Assembly: GCA_963737075.1 (NCBI GenBank)
Contig: CAVTRI010000001.1
Span: 620,001 to 684,000 of the forward strand
DNA: 64,000 nt
Direction: 5' to 3'
From: CAVTRI01 sp963737075
Lineage (GTDB): Bacteria > Actinomycetota > Acidimicrobiia > Acidimicrobiales > Palsa-688
Shown here: positions 1 to 8,349 of the stretch, piece by piece
How positions within the stretch are numbered: position 1 is the first letter of the stretch
Layout of the letters: the number at the start of each line of letters is the position of its first letter
Program-made: the position numbers and the translations under genes
The notes under the pieces: model-generated
Told to the model about the DNA's origin: nothing
Databases searched by the model: none
Seen by the model: only the letters and a program-made list of their open reading frames with translations

Positions 1-1
1 C

Positions 2-1168
2 AAGGTCGACGACCCCCGCATGGAGCAGTACCGCCTCGCGGCGTCCATGGATCTGCTCCCGTTCTTCCGGGAGCTGGACGGAGAGATCGGGCCCACCGTC
101 ACGTTCAGGGGCCGCAGGATGGTGATGCTGGGCTCCAACAACTACCTCGGGCTCACCACCGACCCCCGGGTGCGGACGGCAGCCGTCGCCGCGGTCGAAC
201 AGTACGGGACCGGGGTGACCGGCAGCCGGCTGCTCAACGGCACGCTCCCGCTCCACCGTGAGCTGGAGGAACTGCTGGCAGATTGGGTTGGGCTGGACGC
301 CGCCCTCGTGTTCAGTACTGGGTACGCCGCCAACTTGGGGGCGATCGGCGCCCTGATCGGGCAGGGCGACGCCGTGGTCGTCGACTCGGCGGCGCATGCG
401 AGCCTGGTCGACGGTGCCCGGTTCAGCGAGGGGACGCTGCGGGCCTTCCGTCACAACCGGCCTCGCAGCCTGCGCCGCACGCTCCGATCCTGGCGGGAGC
501 AAGAAGGCGCCGGAGGCCTGCTGGTGGCCGTCGACGGTATCTACTCCATGGAGGGAGACTGGGCGCCGCTAGCGGAGATCGACGAGGTGTGCCGCGAGTT
601 CGGCGCCCGCCTGATCGTCGACGAGGCCCACGCCCTCGGCGTGGTCGGTCCGCACGGCGCCGGCACGGCGGCGGCCACAGGGATGCGGCCCGACCTGTTG
701 ATGGGGACGTTCTCCAAGTCGCTGGCGAGCTGCGGTGGATTCATCGCCGGCACATCCGACGTCATCGATTACCTGCGGATCAGCTGCCGGCCGCTGCATT
801 TCACCGCGTCCAGCGTCCCCGCCGCCCTGGCTGCCGCGCTGGCCGCAGCGCGGATTGCCCGGGAGGAGGACTGGCGCCGTGACGCGGTGGCCGCCCGGGC
901 GCAGCAGCTGCGCGCCGGGCTCGGGCGGCTCGGGTACAACGTCGGGGATAGCGCCGACAGCGCCATCGTGCCCGTGCACGTCGGCGACGACTGGCAGGCC
1001 GGCCGGCTGTGGAAGGCTCTGCTCGACCAGGGCGTGTATACCAACTGTGCTATCCCCCCGGCCGTACCTCGCGCCGTGCTTCGCACGTCGGTGATGGCTA
1101 CGCACACAGAAGCCCAGATCGACGCCGCTCTCGTCGGTTTCGAGGCTGCCCGGGCGGTCGTGGAATAG
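2..1168 (+). CDS. Serine palmitoyltransferase-like alpha-oxoamine synthase (5' end probably outside window)
   Basis: PLP-dependent fold-type I enzyme that condenses an amino acid with an acyl-CoA (BioF/KBL/SPT family). The stretch GSNNYLGLT followed by GTGVTGSRLLNGT resembles serine palmitoyltransferase, whose usual form is GSRFLNGT, more than BioF. The PLP lysine lies in GTFSKS (Lys233 counted from the ATG at 20) and the cofactor aspartate in VDEAH. The reading frame is open to the window edge and the ATG at 20 gives only 382 residues against about 400-420 in the family, so the true start probably lies upstream. It abuts, tail to tail with no gap, a GNAT-family gene that could supply the next step of ceramide synthesis. 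Glycine C-acetyltransferase or BioF activity cannot be excluded. Confidence 0.8.
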   Translation, partial: KVDDPRMEQYRLAASMDLLPFFRELDGEIGPTVTFRGRRMVMLGSNNYLGLTTDPRVRTAAVAAVEQYGTGVTGSRLLNGTLPLHRELEELLADWVGLDAALVFSTGYAANLGAIGALIGQGDAVVVDSAAHASLVDGARFSEGTLRAFRHNRPRSLRRTLRSWREQEGAGGLLVAVDGIYSMEGDWAPLAEIDEVCREFGARLIVDEAHALGVVGPHGAGTAAATGMRPDLLMGTFSKSLASCGGFIAGTSDVIDYLRISCRPLHFTASSVPAALAAALAAARIAREEDWRRDAVAARAQQLRAGLGRLGYNVGDSADSAIVPVHVGDDWQAGRLWKALLDQGVYTNCAIPPAVPRAVLRTSVMATHTEAQIDAALVGFEAARAVVE

Positions 1169-2293
1169 TCAGAGGTCGCGGCGGTACAACCGCCACACCC
1201 GGCTGCGCCGGCCTCCGAGCGCCTGGATCTGGTCGTTGATGCGGTGGTTGTTGGCCAGGGTCCATGAAGCCTCAGCCATCCGGATGCGGGGGTTGCGAAC
1301 GAGGCGGTCGACGATTTCGTGATAGAGCAGCGGGCCGAGCGCTAGATGCTGGTATGCGGGCTTGACGCCGAGCGCCCATACCTTGGCGGCGTCGACCCGG
1401 CGCCGTCCGAGCAGCAACGGGACCCATCCCCAGGGCAGCAGCCGCCCCGACCGCACCCTGCGCATCAGCTGGTTGAGATCCGGAACGGCCAGGCACACGC
1501 CGACGACCTCGCCGTCAACTGTCTCGATCCCGAATGCCCAGTCGGGGTTGATGATCGCCTTGAGCTGCTTCGCCAGGTGCCGCACTTCCGGCTCGGGCAT
1601 GGGCGCGAAGCCCCAGTTGTCGCTCCACGCCTCGTTGTACACCTCAAAGAACCGACCCACCTCGGCGTCCCAATCCCTCATGTCGATGTTCCGAACGCGG
1701 AGCTTGGCCCGCTCCTGAATGCGGGCCAGAGTGCGCCGCTGGCGCTCCGAAAGGGCGGCCGACTTGTCGAAATGCCATCCGTAGAGGTCCATGGCCGGCT
1801 CCCAGCCCGCGGCCTCCCACAGCCGTCGGTAGTACGGCGGGTTCTGCAGGGTCATCAGGACCGGCGGCTGTTCGAATCCCTCGATCATCAAGCCGAGCTC
1901 ATCGTTGGTGGTGAAGGACGCCGGCCCTACGCATGTGGTCGCGCCCCGGTCGGCAGCCCACGAGCACGCAGCTTCGAACATCGCAGCCGACACAGCGAGA
2001 TCGTCGAAGCTGTCGTAGAAGCCGACCCAGCCCCAGCGCACCCCCTGATGGGCGTCGAACGCGGTGTCGACGCACGCCGCGATCCGCCCCACTGGACGCC
2101 CGTGCCGGTATGCGATCCACAGCGCCGTCTGCTGGTGGGCCATCGCCGGATGTCGCGGCGAGAGCCGGTCGAAGACGGTGAGGCGCAGAGGGGGTACCCA
2201 CCCCGGGTCGCCGCCGTGAATGCGGAACGGGACGTCGACGAAGCGGCGCCTGCCCCACAAGCAGCGCGCCGCTCGCACCTCGACGTCGGCCAC
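1169..2293 (-). CDS. Long GNAT-family acyltransferase (YghO/bacterial ceramide synthase-like)
   Basis: A 374-residue protein of the long GNAT family. It shows the N-terminal pattern FRIHGGDPGWVPPL, a central FTTNDELGLMIEGF / PPVLMTLQNPPYY block, AWSDNWGF, and a C-terminal acetyl-CoA-fold region (VKPAYQHLALGPLLYHEIV). From memory, the Caulobacter ceramide synthase bCerS and E. coli YghO belong to this family; I could not verify this by alignment. Its stop codon touches the stop codon of the serine-palmitoyltransferase-like gene, so the two genes converge rather than form an operon. The upstream 41 bp are shared with a divergent MBL hydrolase. Function as an N-acyltransferase on a long-chain base is inference; the fold assignment is firmer. 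Confidence 0.7.
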   Translation of the reverse strand: MADVEVRAARCLWGRRRFVDVPFRIHGGDPGWVPPLRLTVFDRLSPRHPAMAHQQTALWIAYRHGRPVGRIAACVDTAFDAHQGVRWGWVGFYDSFDDLAVSAAMFEAACSWAADRGATTCVGPASFTTNDELGLMIEGFEQPPVLMTLQNPPYYRRLWEAAGWEPAMDLYGWHFDKSAALSERQRRTLARIQERAKLRVRNIDMRDWDAEVGRFFEVYNEAWSDNWGFAPMPEPEVRHLAKQLKAIINPDWAFGIETVDGEVVGVCLAVPDLNQLMRRVRSGRLLPWGWVPLLLGRRRVDAAKVWALGVKPAYQHLALGPLLYHEIVDRLVRNPRIRMAEASWTLANNHRINDQIQALGGRRSRVWRLYRRDL

Positions 2294-2334
2294 CGAGCTA
2301 CCGTAGCAACCGCCGCGACTGGCAAGCTGGCCCC

Positions 2335-3357
2335 ATGCCAGAAGACGTCGAGCCCCTCCCGCCGGTCGAGAAGGTACGCCCGGGGCTGTGGAGCATCCCC
2401 GTGCCGATCCCTAACAACCCGCTGCGCTACGTGCTGGTCTACATGTTCGAGACAGACCGCGGACCCTACCTGGTCGACGCCGGTTGGAACACCGACGACG
2501 CGTACAACACCCTCGTCGCCGGGCTGGCCCACGCCCAGATGGACGTGGCGGACGTCCGGGGGGTGATGGTCACTCACATCCATCCGGACCACTACGGGCT
2601 GGCGGGCCGGGTGCGTGAAGCGTCTGGGGCGTGGGTCGCCCTGCACCCCGCAGACGCCGCCCTCATCCGGGGCGAATATGACGAACCCGAAGACTTGGTG
2701 TCGCAGATCGGCGCCATGCTGCGCCGCAATGGCGCCCCGGCGAACGAGATCGAGGGGCTGCAGCAGGCGTCGATGCCGATCCGTTCGCGGGTGATAGCCG
2801 TGAGCCCCGATGTGCTCATCGAGGACGGCGACAAGCCCGAAGTGCCCGGCTGGGATCTGCGGGCTATCTGGACGCCGGGTCACTCACCGGGGCACCTGTG
2901 CTTCTACGAGCCGACCAATCGGCTGATGCTGTCCGGTGACCATGTGCTGCCTCGCATCACCCCGAACATCTCGTTCCATCCGCAGGCGGGACCGGACCCG
3001 CTCGGGGACTTCCTCAACTCGCTCGACAAGGTGGCGGCCTACGAGACCGACGAGGTGTTGCCAGCCCATGAGCACCGCTTCGTCGATCTGCGCGCCCGGG
3101 TCTCGGGGTTGCACGCTCACCACGAGGCTCGCTTCGAGGAAGTAGCCCATGCGATCTCGGAGGGGGTGACGACGACCTGGGGGCTTGCTGCTCGGATGAC
3201 CTGGTCGCGGCCCTGGGACCAGATCGTCGGGTTCATGCGCCGCGCCGCGGTGGGGGAGACGATGGCCCACCTTCGTTATTTGGAGCGCCTGGGGGTGGTC
3301 CGCGAGCGGATCGGAGAACCGTCGGACTGGGAACTGATCGCCCCGGCAATCCCCTGA
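2335..3357 (+). CDS. MBL-fold metallo-hydrolase
   Basis: A 340-residue metallo-beta-lactamase-fold hydrolase. The dinuclear metal site is visible as H81-x-H83-x-D85-H86 (THIHPDHYG), with further ligands at H183 (PGHSPGH), D202 (SGDHVLP) and H245 (PAHEH). The C-terminal 90 residues form a helical domain (ARFEEVAHAI, then RAAVGETMAHL and YLERLGVV) as in glyoxalase II-like or LACTB2-type proteins. The ATG at 2335 lies 41 bp from the divergent GNAT gene. The substrate is unknown; a thioester or lactone is plausible from the family. Cytoplasmic, with no signal peptide. Confidence 0.85.
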   Translation: MPEDVEPLPPVEKVRPGLWSIPVPIPNNPLRYVLVYMFETDRGPYLVDAGWNTDDAYNTLVAGLAHAQMDVADVRGVMVTHIHPDHYGLAGRVREASGAWVALHPADAALIRGEYDEPEDLVSQIGAMLRRNGAPANEIEGLQQASMPIRSRVIAVSPDVLIEDGDKPEVPGWDLRAIWTPGHSPGHLCFYEPTNRLMLSGDHVLPRITPNISFHPQAGPDPLGDFLNSLDKVAAYETDEVLPAHEHRFVDLRARVSGLHAHHEARFEEVAHAISEGVTTTWGLAARMTWSRPWDQIVGFMRRAAVGETMAHLRYLERLGVVRERIGEPSDWELIAPAIP

Positions 3358-3389
3358 TCGGTGATGTCGGCTCCCGCCACGCTCGCGAC

Positions 3390-3779
3390 ATGCTGGCCGG
3401 CATGGCGAGCGGCGTCACGCAACTCCCAGGCTTTACAGACGAGTCGCAGCGGTACTTCCGCGACATCTACGACCACCTCATCCGCCTCTCGGAGCTGATC
3501 GACGGGTACCGCGACCTGCTCTCGGGCACCACCGACGCCTATCTGTCCGTCGTGTCCAACCAGCTGAACGTCGTAATGAAGCAGCTGACGATCATCGCCA
3601 CCGTCTTTATGTCGCTGGCATTCATCACCGGCTTCTTTGGGCAGAACTTCTCATGGATGACCAGCCGCCTTGGCAGCTGGCAGGTGTTCGTGCTGCTCGG
3701 CATCTGCACCGAGCTGGTCGCGGTCGGTCTCATGCTGCTGCTGTTCAAGAGGCGGGGGTGGTTCGGCTCGAAGGCGTGA
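3390..3779 (+). CDS. N-terminally truncated CorA-type Mg2+/Co2+ channel fragment
   Basis: 129 residues matching only the C-terminal third of CorA: the stalk helix (YFRDIYDHLIRL, ending YRDLLSG), the pore helix, the selectivity loop and the second membrane segment, followed by a short positively charged tail. The usual GMN selectivity signature is GQN here (FFGQNFSW). Full CorA is about 310-350 residues, and the cytoplasmic funnel domain is absent. The frame upstream of the ATG is open into the preceding hydrolase gene but codes nothing CorA-like. It may be a decayed remnant or a minimal two-helix protein; with M replaced by Q, a normal Mg2+ channel is doubtful. Confidence 0.65.
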   Translation: MLAGMASGVTQLPGFTDESQRYFRDIYDHLIRLSELIDGYRDLLSGTTDAYLSVVSNQLNVVMKQLTIIATVFMSLAFITGFFGQNFSWMTSRLGSWQVFVLLGICTELVAVGLMLLLFKRRGWFGSKA

Positions 3780-3802
3780 GCCGCGGCGCTACGATCCGAC
3801 GC

Positions 3803-5437
3803 GTGACGGACTGGAACTTTGCCGATATCTGGGAGGCGGTCGCCGCCGCCCACCCCGAGACCCCCGCGCTCGTACAGGGCGACCGCCGGCTGACCTGGCG
3901 GGAGTTCGATCGACGAGCCAACGCCGTGGCCGCGATGCTCCTCGACGCCGGGCTCGGCCACCAGGCGAAGGTGGCGCAGTACCTGTACAACGGCACCGAG
4001 TACATGGAGTCCTTTTCAGCCGCGCTCAAAGCCGGTTTCGTGCCTGTCAACACCAACTACCGCTACACCGAGGACGAGCTCGCGTACCTGTGGAACAACG
4101 CCGACGCCGAGGCGGTGATGTTCGACCACCAATTCACCGAACGGGCAGCGGCGCTGCGCGACCGGGTGCCGAGCATCCGCTCGTGGCTGTCGGTCGGTCC
4201 CGCAAGCGAGCCGTGCCCGGATTGGGCGGTGCGGTACGAAGACGTGGTCTCTTCTCCGTCGGAAGGTCCCGTGCGGGCCCCGTGGGGCAGAAGCGGAGAC
4301 GACCTGATCTTCATCTACACGGGCGGCACGACGGGCATGCCCAAAGGCGTGATGTGGCGGCAGGACGACCTGTTCAGCATCATCAACCGCACCGCAGAGG
4401 TGCGCTACGACGAGAACGGGACGATGGACGACGTCCGCGCCGTGCTGGCAGCGCCGGCCAAGTACCCGCCACCGAGGCTGATCCCGGGCCCGCCGCTCAT
4501 GCACGGCACCGGTCTGCTCACCGCGATGTCAGTGTTCGACAGCGCGGGGTGCCTCGTGCTCCTCTCCGGCCAACGCTTCGACGTGGAGGAGCTGCTGGAC
4601 ACGATCCAGGCCGAGAAGGTCACGGAGCTGACCATCGTGGGCGACGCCTTCGCCAAACCGATCCTCGCGGCGCTGGACGCGCAGCCCGGACGCTGGGATC
4701 TGTCGTCGCTGTGGCTGATCATCAGCGCCGGCGTCATGTGGTCGGCAGAGGTGAAGGCTGGGCTGTTAAAGCACATCCCGCGCGTGAGAATGGTCGACCA
4801 GCTCGGGTCGTCGGAGGCGATCGGCATGGGCATGTCCCAGACCAGGGCCGGCCACATGGCAGCGACCGGCGGCTTCAAGTTGGGGCACAACACCCGGGTG
4901 GTCCGAGAGGACGGCACTGAGGTGTCGCCGGGCTCAGGCCAGCAGGGGATGGTGGCGCTGCGGGGTCGGGGTCCCATCGGCTACTACAAGGATGAAGCCA
5001 AGTCCGCGGCCACGTTCAAGGTCATCGACGGGGTGCGGTGGACGATCCCCGGCGACTGGGCCACCGTGACCGACGAGGGCGAGATCAAGCTCCTCGGCCG
5101 GGGGTCGGTGTGCATCAACACCGGCGGGGAAAAGGTCTTCCCCGAGGAGGTCGAGGAGGCCATCAAGCTGTTTCCCTCGATAGCGGACGCCGTCGTTGTC
5201 GGTGTGCCAGACGACCGCTTTGGCGAGGCGGTGGTCGCAATCGTCGAGTGTCGCCCGAACGTCACCCCGCCAGAGGAGGACGCGGTGGTGGGCTGGGTCA
5301 AACAGCGCCTGGCGAGTTACAAAGCCCCCCGGCGGGTTCTGGTCATCGACACGATCGGCCGGGCCCCCAACGGCAAGGTCGACTATCGGAAGCTGAAAGC
5401 TTGGGCTTCTGAGCGCGTCGTCGGCGCCACCACCTGA
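3803..5437 (+). CDS. Acyl-CoA synthetase, FadD19-like
   Basis: AMP-forming acyl-CoA ligase of 544 residues from the GTG at 3803; longer upstream readings would run through the CorA-like gene. The AMP/ATP loop YTGGTTGMPKGVMW starts at residue 172. Other class motifs are the adenine-binding QLGSSEA, GDWATV with LGRGSVCINTGGEKVFPEEVE (hinge), and the C-terminal catalytic lysine in APNGKVDY. The combination TGGTTGMPKGVMW is characteristic of mycobacterial FadD19/FadD17-type ligases acting on sterol side chains or long acids. It starts 23 bp after the CorA fragment and ends one base before a convergent lipoprotein gene. Product: acyl-CoA + AMP + PPi. The precise acid is unknown. Confidence 0.88.
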   Translation: MTDWNFADIWEAVAAAHPETPALVQGDRRLTWREFDRRANAVAAMLLDAGLGHQAKVAQYLYNGTEYMESFSAALKAGFVPVNTNYRYTEDELAYLWNNADAEAVMFDHQFTERAAALRDRVPSIRSWLSVGPASEPCPDWAVRYEDVVSSPSEGPVRAPWGRSGDDLIFIYTGGTTGMPKGVMWRQDDLFSIINRTAEVRYDENGTMDDVRAVLAAPAKYPPPRLIPGPPLMHGTGLLTAMSVFDSAGCLVLLSGQRFDVEELLDTIQAEKVTELTIVGDAFAKPILAALDAQPGRWDLSSLWLIISAGVMWSAEVKAGLLKHIPRVRMVDQLGSSEAIGMGMSQTRAGHMAATGGFKLGHNTRVVREDGTEVSPGSGQQGMVALRGRGPIGYYKDEAKSAATFKVIDGVRWTIPGDWATVTDEGEIKLLGRGSVCINTGGEKVFPEEVEEAIKLFPSIADAVVVGVPDDRFGEAVVAIVECRPNVTPPEEDAVVGWVKQRLASYKAPRRVLVIDTIGRAPNGKVDYRKLKAWASERVVGATT

Positions 5438-5438
5438 C

Positions 5439-5882
5439 TCAGTTCTCCACCGCGACCGACTGCACGTACCAGCCGCCCGACGGCGCTGGCATCACCGCGA
5501 GGTCGTAGATCCCGTCGGTCTCGAGGTTGCGGTAGGTACACGTGAGCGGCGCCTGCTGCCCGCAGCTGCGAAACTGCAGCCCCGCCCTTGGATACGGCTG
5601 GCCCAGCAGCGCCGCTACCGCGGCCGGGGCAGCGACGGCAGCTGCCCGGGCCCGATCGCCGGCGGCCCACGCGGCGACGAGGTCGGCGGCGGCGGCCGGC
5701 CCGCTCGCCGCAGGAGCCGTGGGCTGAAAGGTTGTTGTGGTTGTTGTAGCCGGCGCGGTGCTCGCGGAGGACGTGGGCGCGATCGTCGGTTCGGACGTCG
5801 GCGGCGTCGCCGTGGAGGCCGACCCGCAGGCGGCAACCAGGGCGAGGAGAGTGGCTCCGAGGGGGGCGGCGAGGGCGCGCAC
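5439..5882 (-). CDS. Small secreted lipoprotein, Ala/Thr/Pro-rich
   Basis: 147 residues from a GTG at 5882, chosen because it gives a compact lipoprotein signal ending in the lipobox LVAAC; readings starting further upstream would translate the repeat region of the opposite gene. After the Cys comes a low-complexity Thr/Ala/Pro linker with a TTTTTT run, then a small globular domain of about 85 residues (AADLVAAWAAGDRARAA, then FRSCGQQAPLTCTYRN with two Cys that could pair, ending YVQSVAVEN). This resembles small exported actinobacterial proteins of unknown function. It is divergent from the trehalose-uptake operon and tail-to-tail with the FadD19-like ligase. No function assigned. Confidence 0.65.
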   Translation of the reverse strand: MRALAAPLGATLLALVAACGSASTATPPTSEPTIAPTSSASTAPATTTTTTFQPTAPAASGPAAAADLVAAWAAGDRARAAAVAAPAAVAALLGQPYPRAGLQFRSCGQQAPLTCTYRNLETDGIYDLAVMPAPSGGWYVQSVAVEN

Positions 5883-5888
5883 AGCGCG

Positions 5889-5933
5889 ATTTTGCGCGCT
5901 ATGCGCGAAAATTTCGACGCAAGGGGGTATAAA
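5889..5933 (+). promoter_or_regulatory. Operator-like dyad plus -10 box before the sugar-uptake operon
   Basis: ATTTT-g-CGCGC-TAT-GCGCG-AAAAT (5889-5912) is a near-perfect inverted repeat with one unpaired G. Sixteen bases downstream is TATAAA at 5928-5933, a good -10 hexamer. A transcript starting near 5940 would have a leader of about 40 nt ending in the Shine-Dalgarno GGGGGAGG (5965-5972), 7 nt before the ATG at 5980. The dyad covers the expected -35 zone, so a repressor (LacI-type is usual for sugar operons) could act here. Inference from sequence only. Confidence 0.5.
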
Positions 5934-5979
5934 GGTGCCACCAAAACAAGTGGCTCTCGACGTCGGGGGAGGCGATGCA

Positions 5980-7398
5980 ATGCGCCACTCTTCCACGGAT
6001 ACTGAAGCGCGGCAGGGAGGATTGGGTGGGGTGCCGGGGTGGGGGCGGCTCGCGGTTAGAGGGGGGGTGCCGGGGTGGGGGCGGCTCGCGGTTAGAGGTG
6101 GGGTGCCGGGGTGGGGGCGGCTCCCGTCGCGACGGAGCGTGCTGGCAATCGTGTCTGCGTTGACGCTTGCTGCCGTCGCCCTCCCGGCTTGTGGAAGCTC
6201 GTCGGGCACCTCCACCGGGACCGTCGGCCTGAGCTACTACAACGAGCCGGACTCCTCTCCCGCCACCCAGGATGGAGCCAACGACTGCTCGGCTCAGTCC
6301 CACGGGGCGTACAAGATCACCTACAACAAACTGCCCTCTCAGTCGGACGAGCAACGCCAGCAGCTCGTGCGGCGCCTCGCTGCGCGTGACTCGAGCGTCG
6401 ACATCATGGGGCTCGACGTGACCTGGGCGCCTGAGTTCTCCGAAGCAGGGTGGATCGCCCCCATCACCGGATCGGTCGCCCAGCAGGTCCAGGCCGACAC
6501 GCTGCCCGGGCCGTTGAAGACGGCGACGTGGAACAACCAGCTCGTGGCGATCCCGCAAAGCTCCAACACGCAGCTGCTGTGGTACCGCTCCGACCTGGTG
6601 CCTACGCCACCGTCGACTTGGGATCAGATGATCGATGAGGCCGAGCAGCTGGCGAAACAGGGCAAGCCCCACCTAATCGAGATCCAGGGTGCTCAGTACG
6701 AGGGCCTCACGGTGTGGTTCAACACGCTGATCAACAGCGCGGGCGGCAGCATTCTCACCCCGGACTCGAAAGCACCGTCGCTCGGCCAGCCGGCCCTCAC
6801 GGCCATGAATGTCATGAAGCGGCTGGCCCACTCACCGGCGGCCGATCCTTCGCTCAGCGTCCAGCAGGAGGATCAAAACCGGCTGGCGATGGAGGGCGGC
6901 ACGGCGGCGTTCGAGCTCAACTATCCCTTCGTGTATCCGTCGATGAAGTCGGACAACGCCAACCTGTTCAAGGTGTTCAAGTATGCGCCGTACCCGGGTG
7001 TCAACCCCGGCCAGCCGGCGAAGGTCACGATCGGAGGGATCAACCTGGCCGTGAGCACGTACTCGAAGCACCGCCAGCTGGCTTTGCAGGCGGCCGAGTG
7101 CCTGGCCAACGTGCCCAACCAGACCCGGGCCGCCGTCGTCGGCGGCCTTCCGCCGACGCTCAAGTCCATCTACGCCAATCCGACACCCGCGTTTGTCCAG
7201 CAGTACCCCTTCTACAAGCTGATCGAGCAGCAGCTAGCGAGCGCCTCCGTCCGGCCGCTGACGCCTGAATACCAGTCCGTCTCGATCTACATCTCGCACA
7301 CGCTGTCGCCACCGAGTGGGATCAACCCCGAGTCGGACCTCAGTTCGTTGCACAGCAACATCGCCAACGCCTTGGCTCAGAAAGGAGTGATCCCGTGA
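5980..7398 (+). CDS. lpqY: Trehalose/sugar ABC transporter substrate-binding lipoprotein, LpqY-like
   Basis: 472 residues from the ATG at 5980, supported by GGGGGAGG 7 nt upstream and a -10 box at 5928. The N-terminus is odd: residues 16-48 are a 12-residue tandem repeat (GGVPGWGRLAVR, 2.7 copies) placed before the signal helix. The lipobox LPAC then puts the acylated Cys at residue 71. The mature part is an extracellular solute-binding family 1 protein; MGLDVTWAPEFSEAGW is typical of LpqY, the binding protein of mycobacterial trehalose recycling. The following permease starts inside its stop codon (GTGA). A shorter start near the signal helix (GTG about 6138) would skip the repeat and is the main alternative. 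The substrate is inferred from family and gene order. Confidence 0.82.
   Translation: MRHSSTDTEARQGGLGGVPGWGRLAVRGGVPGWGRLAVRGGVPGWGRLPSRRSVLAIVSALTLAAVALPACGSSSGTSTGTVGLSYYNEPDSSPATQDGANDCSAQSHGAYKITYNKLPSQSDEQRQQLVRRLAARDSSVDIMGLDVTWAPEFSEAGWIAPITGSVAQQVQADTLPGPLKTATWNNQLVAIPQSSNTQLLWYRSDLVPTPPSTWDQMIDEAEQLAKQGKPHLIEIQGAQYEGLTVWFNTLINSAGGSILTPDSKAPSLGQPALTAMNVMKRLAHSPAADPSLSVQQEDQNRLAMEGGTAAFELNYPFVYPSMKSDNANLFKVFKYAPYPGVNPGQPAKVTIGGINLAVSTYSKHRQLALQAAECLANVPNQTRAAVVGGLPPTLKSIYANPTPAFVQQYPFYKLIEQQLASASVRPLTPEYQSVSIYISHTLSPPSGINPESDLSSLHSNIANALAQKGVIP
6027..6123 (+). repeat. Coding tandem repeat, 36-bp period, GGGTGCCGGG family
   Basis: GTGCCGGGGTGGGGGCGGCT recurs at 6031, 6067 and 6103, exactly 36 bp apart. 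The first two units differ by one base and the third is partial (2.6 copies). The period is 12 codons, so the frame of the lipoprotein gene stays open. The core GGGTGCCGGGG and the following GGGCGGCT resemble the 26-bp array at 41.1 kb and the 27-bp array at 62.6 kb. Confidence 0.9.
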
Positions 7399-8348
7399 CG
7401 ACGACGACGCTCCCTCCGCAAACTGCGGAAGGGGTGCAGAAGATCGAGCTCACGAAGGAGGAGCGGCGTCACCTTTCCAAGGGCGCGAGAGCAGAGCGCC
7501 GCCTGGCATTCATCCTGATTGCCCCCGCGGTGATCGTGATGCTCGCGGTCGCTGGCGCCCCGATGGCCTACGCCATCTACCTGTCGTTCAACCGGTACGA
7601 CCTGCGCTTTCCGAACCTGGCGAAGTGGATCGGGTTCGCCAACTACTCGGCCGTGCTCCAGAACAGCTATTGGTGGAAGGCCTTTTTGATCACGGTGATC
7701 ATCACCGTGGTGTCGGTGGCGATCGAGTTCGCCCTGGGCATGGCCTTCGCCATGGTCATGCACCGCGGCCTGGTCGCCCGAAACCTCGTCCGCACCTTCA
7801 TCCTCATCCCCTACGGCCTGGTGACGGTCATCGCCGCCTACGGCTGGCAGTACGCCTGGACGCCCGGCGAAGGGTACCTGGCCAACCTGTTCGGCAAGTC
7901 CCATGCCCCGCTGACTCACACCTTCACCGCCGTGGTCCTGATCATCCTGGCTGAGGTGTGGAAGACGACCCCCTTCATGTCGCTGCTGCTGTTGGCGGGC
8001 CTCGCTCTGGTGTCGGACGACCTGCTCAAGGCGGCTCGCATCGACGGTGCCACCGGTTGGCAGCGGTTCACCCGGGTGATCCTGCCGCTTATGAAGCCGG
8101 CCATCCTGGTGGCGTTGCTCTTCCGCACCCTGGACGCGTTCCGGATCTTCGACAACATCTACATCATGACGAAAGGGGCGAACAACACCGGCTCGGTGTC
8201 GATACTCGCCTACGACAACCTCTTCACGGGGCTGAACCTGGGCATCGGGTCGACCATTTCGGTGCTGATCTTCATCTGCGTCGGGATCATCGCCTTCCTG
8301 TTCGTCAAGTTCTTCGGTGCCGCAGCACCGGGATCGGATCTGGACTGA
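7395..8348 (+). CDS. sugA: Sugar ABC transporter permease, SugA-like
   Basis: 317-residue inner-membrane permease of the MalF/SugA type. A cytoplasmic N-terminus is followed by six predicted membrane segments, the first at about residues 36-58 (LAFILIAPAVIVMLAV). The EAA loop that contacts the ATPase is visible as AARIDGATGWQRFTRVILP. It starts at a GTG overlapping the stop of the binding protein by 4 nt (GTGA), which indicates translational coupling. Gene order binding protein - permease - permease - ATPase matches mycobacterial lpqY-sugA-sugB-sugC. It imports a disaccharide, most likely trehalose released from envelope glycolipids. Confidence 0.88.
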   Translation: MTTTTLPPQTAEGVQKIELTKEERRHLSKGARAERRLAFILIAPAVIVMLAVAGAPMAYAIYLSFNRYDLRFPNLAKWIGFANYSAVLQNSYWWKAFLITVIITVVSVAIEFALGMAFAMVMHRGLVARNLVRTFILIPYGLVTVIAAYGWQYAWTPGEGYLANLFGKSHAPLTHTFTAVVLIILAEVWKTTPFMSLLLLAGLALVSDDLLKAARIDGATGWQRFTRVILPLMKPAILVALLFRTLDAFRIFDNIYIMTKGANNTGSVSILAYDNLFTGLNLGIGSTISVLIFICVGIIAFLFVKFFGAAAPGSDLD

Positions 8349-8349
8349 C

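Noticed and set aside
5737..5979. Upstream extension of the sugar-binding protein
   Set aside because: It would cross the divergent lipoprotein gene, the dyad and the -10 box; the ribosome site supports 5980.
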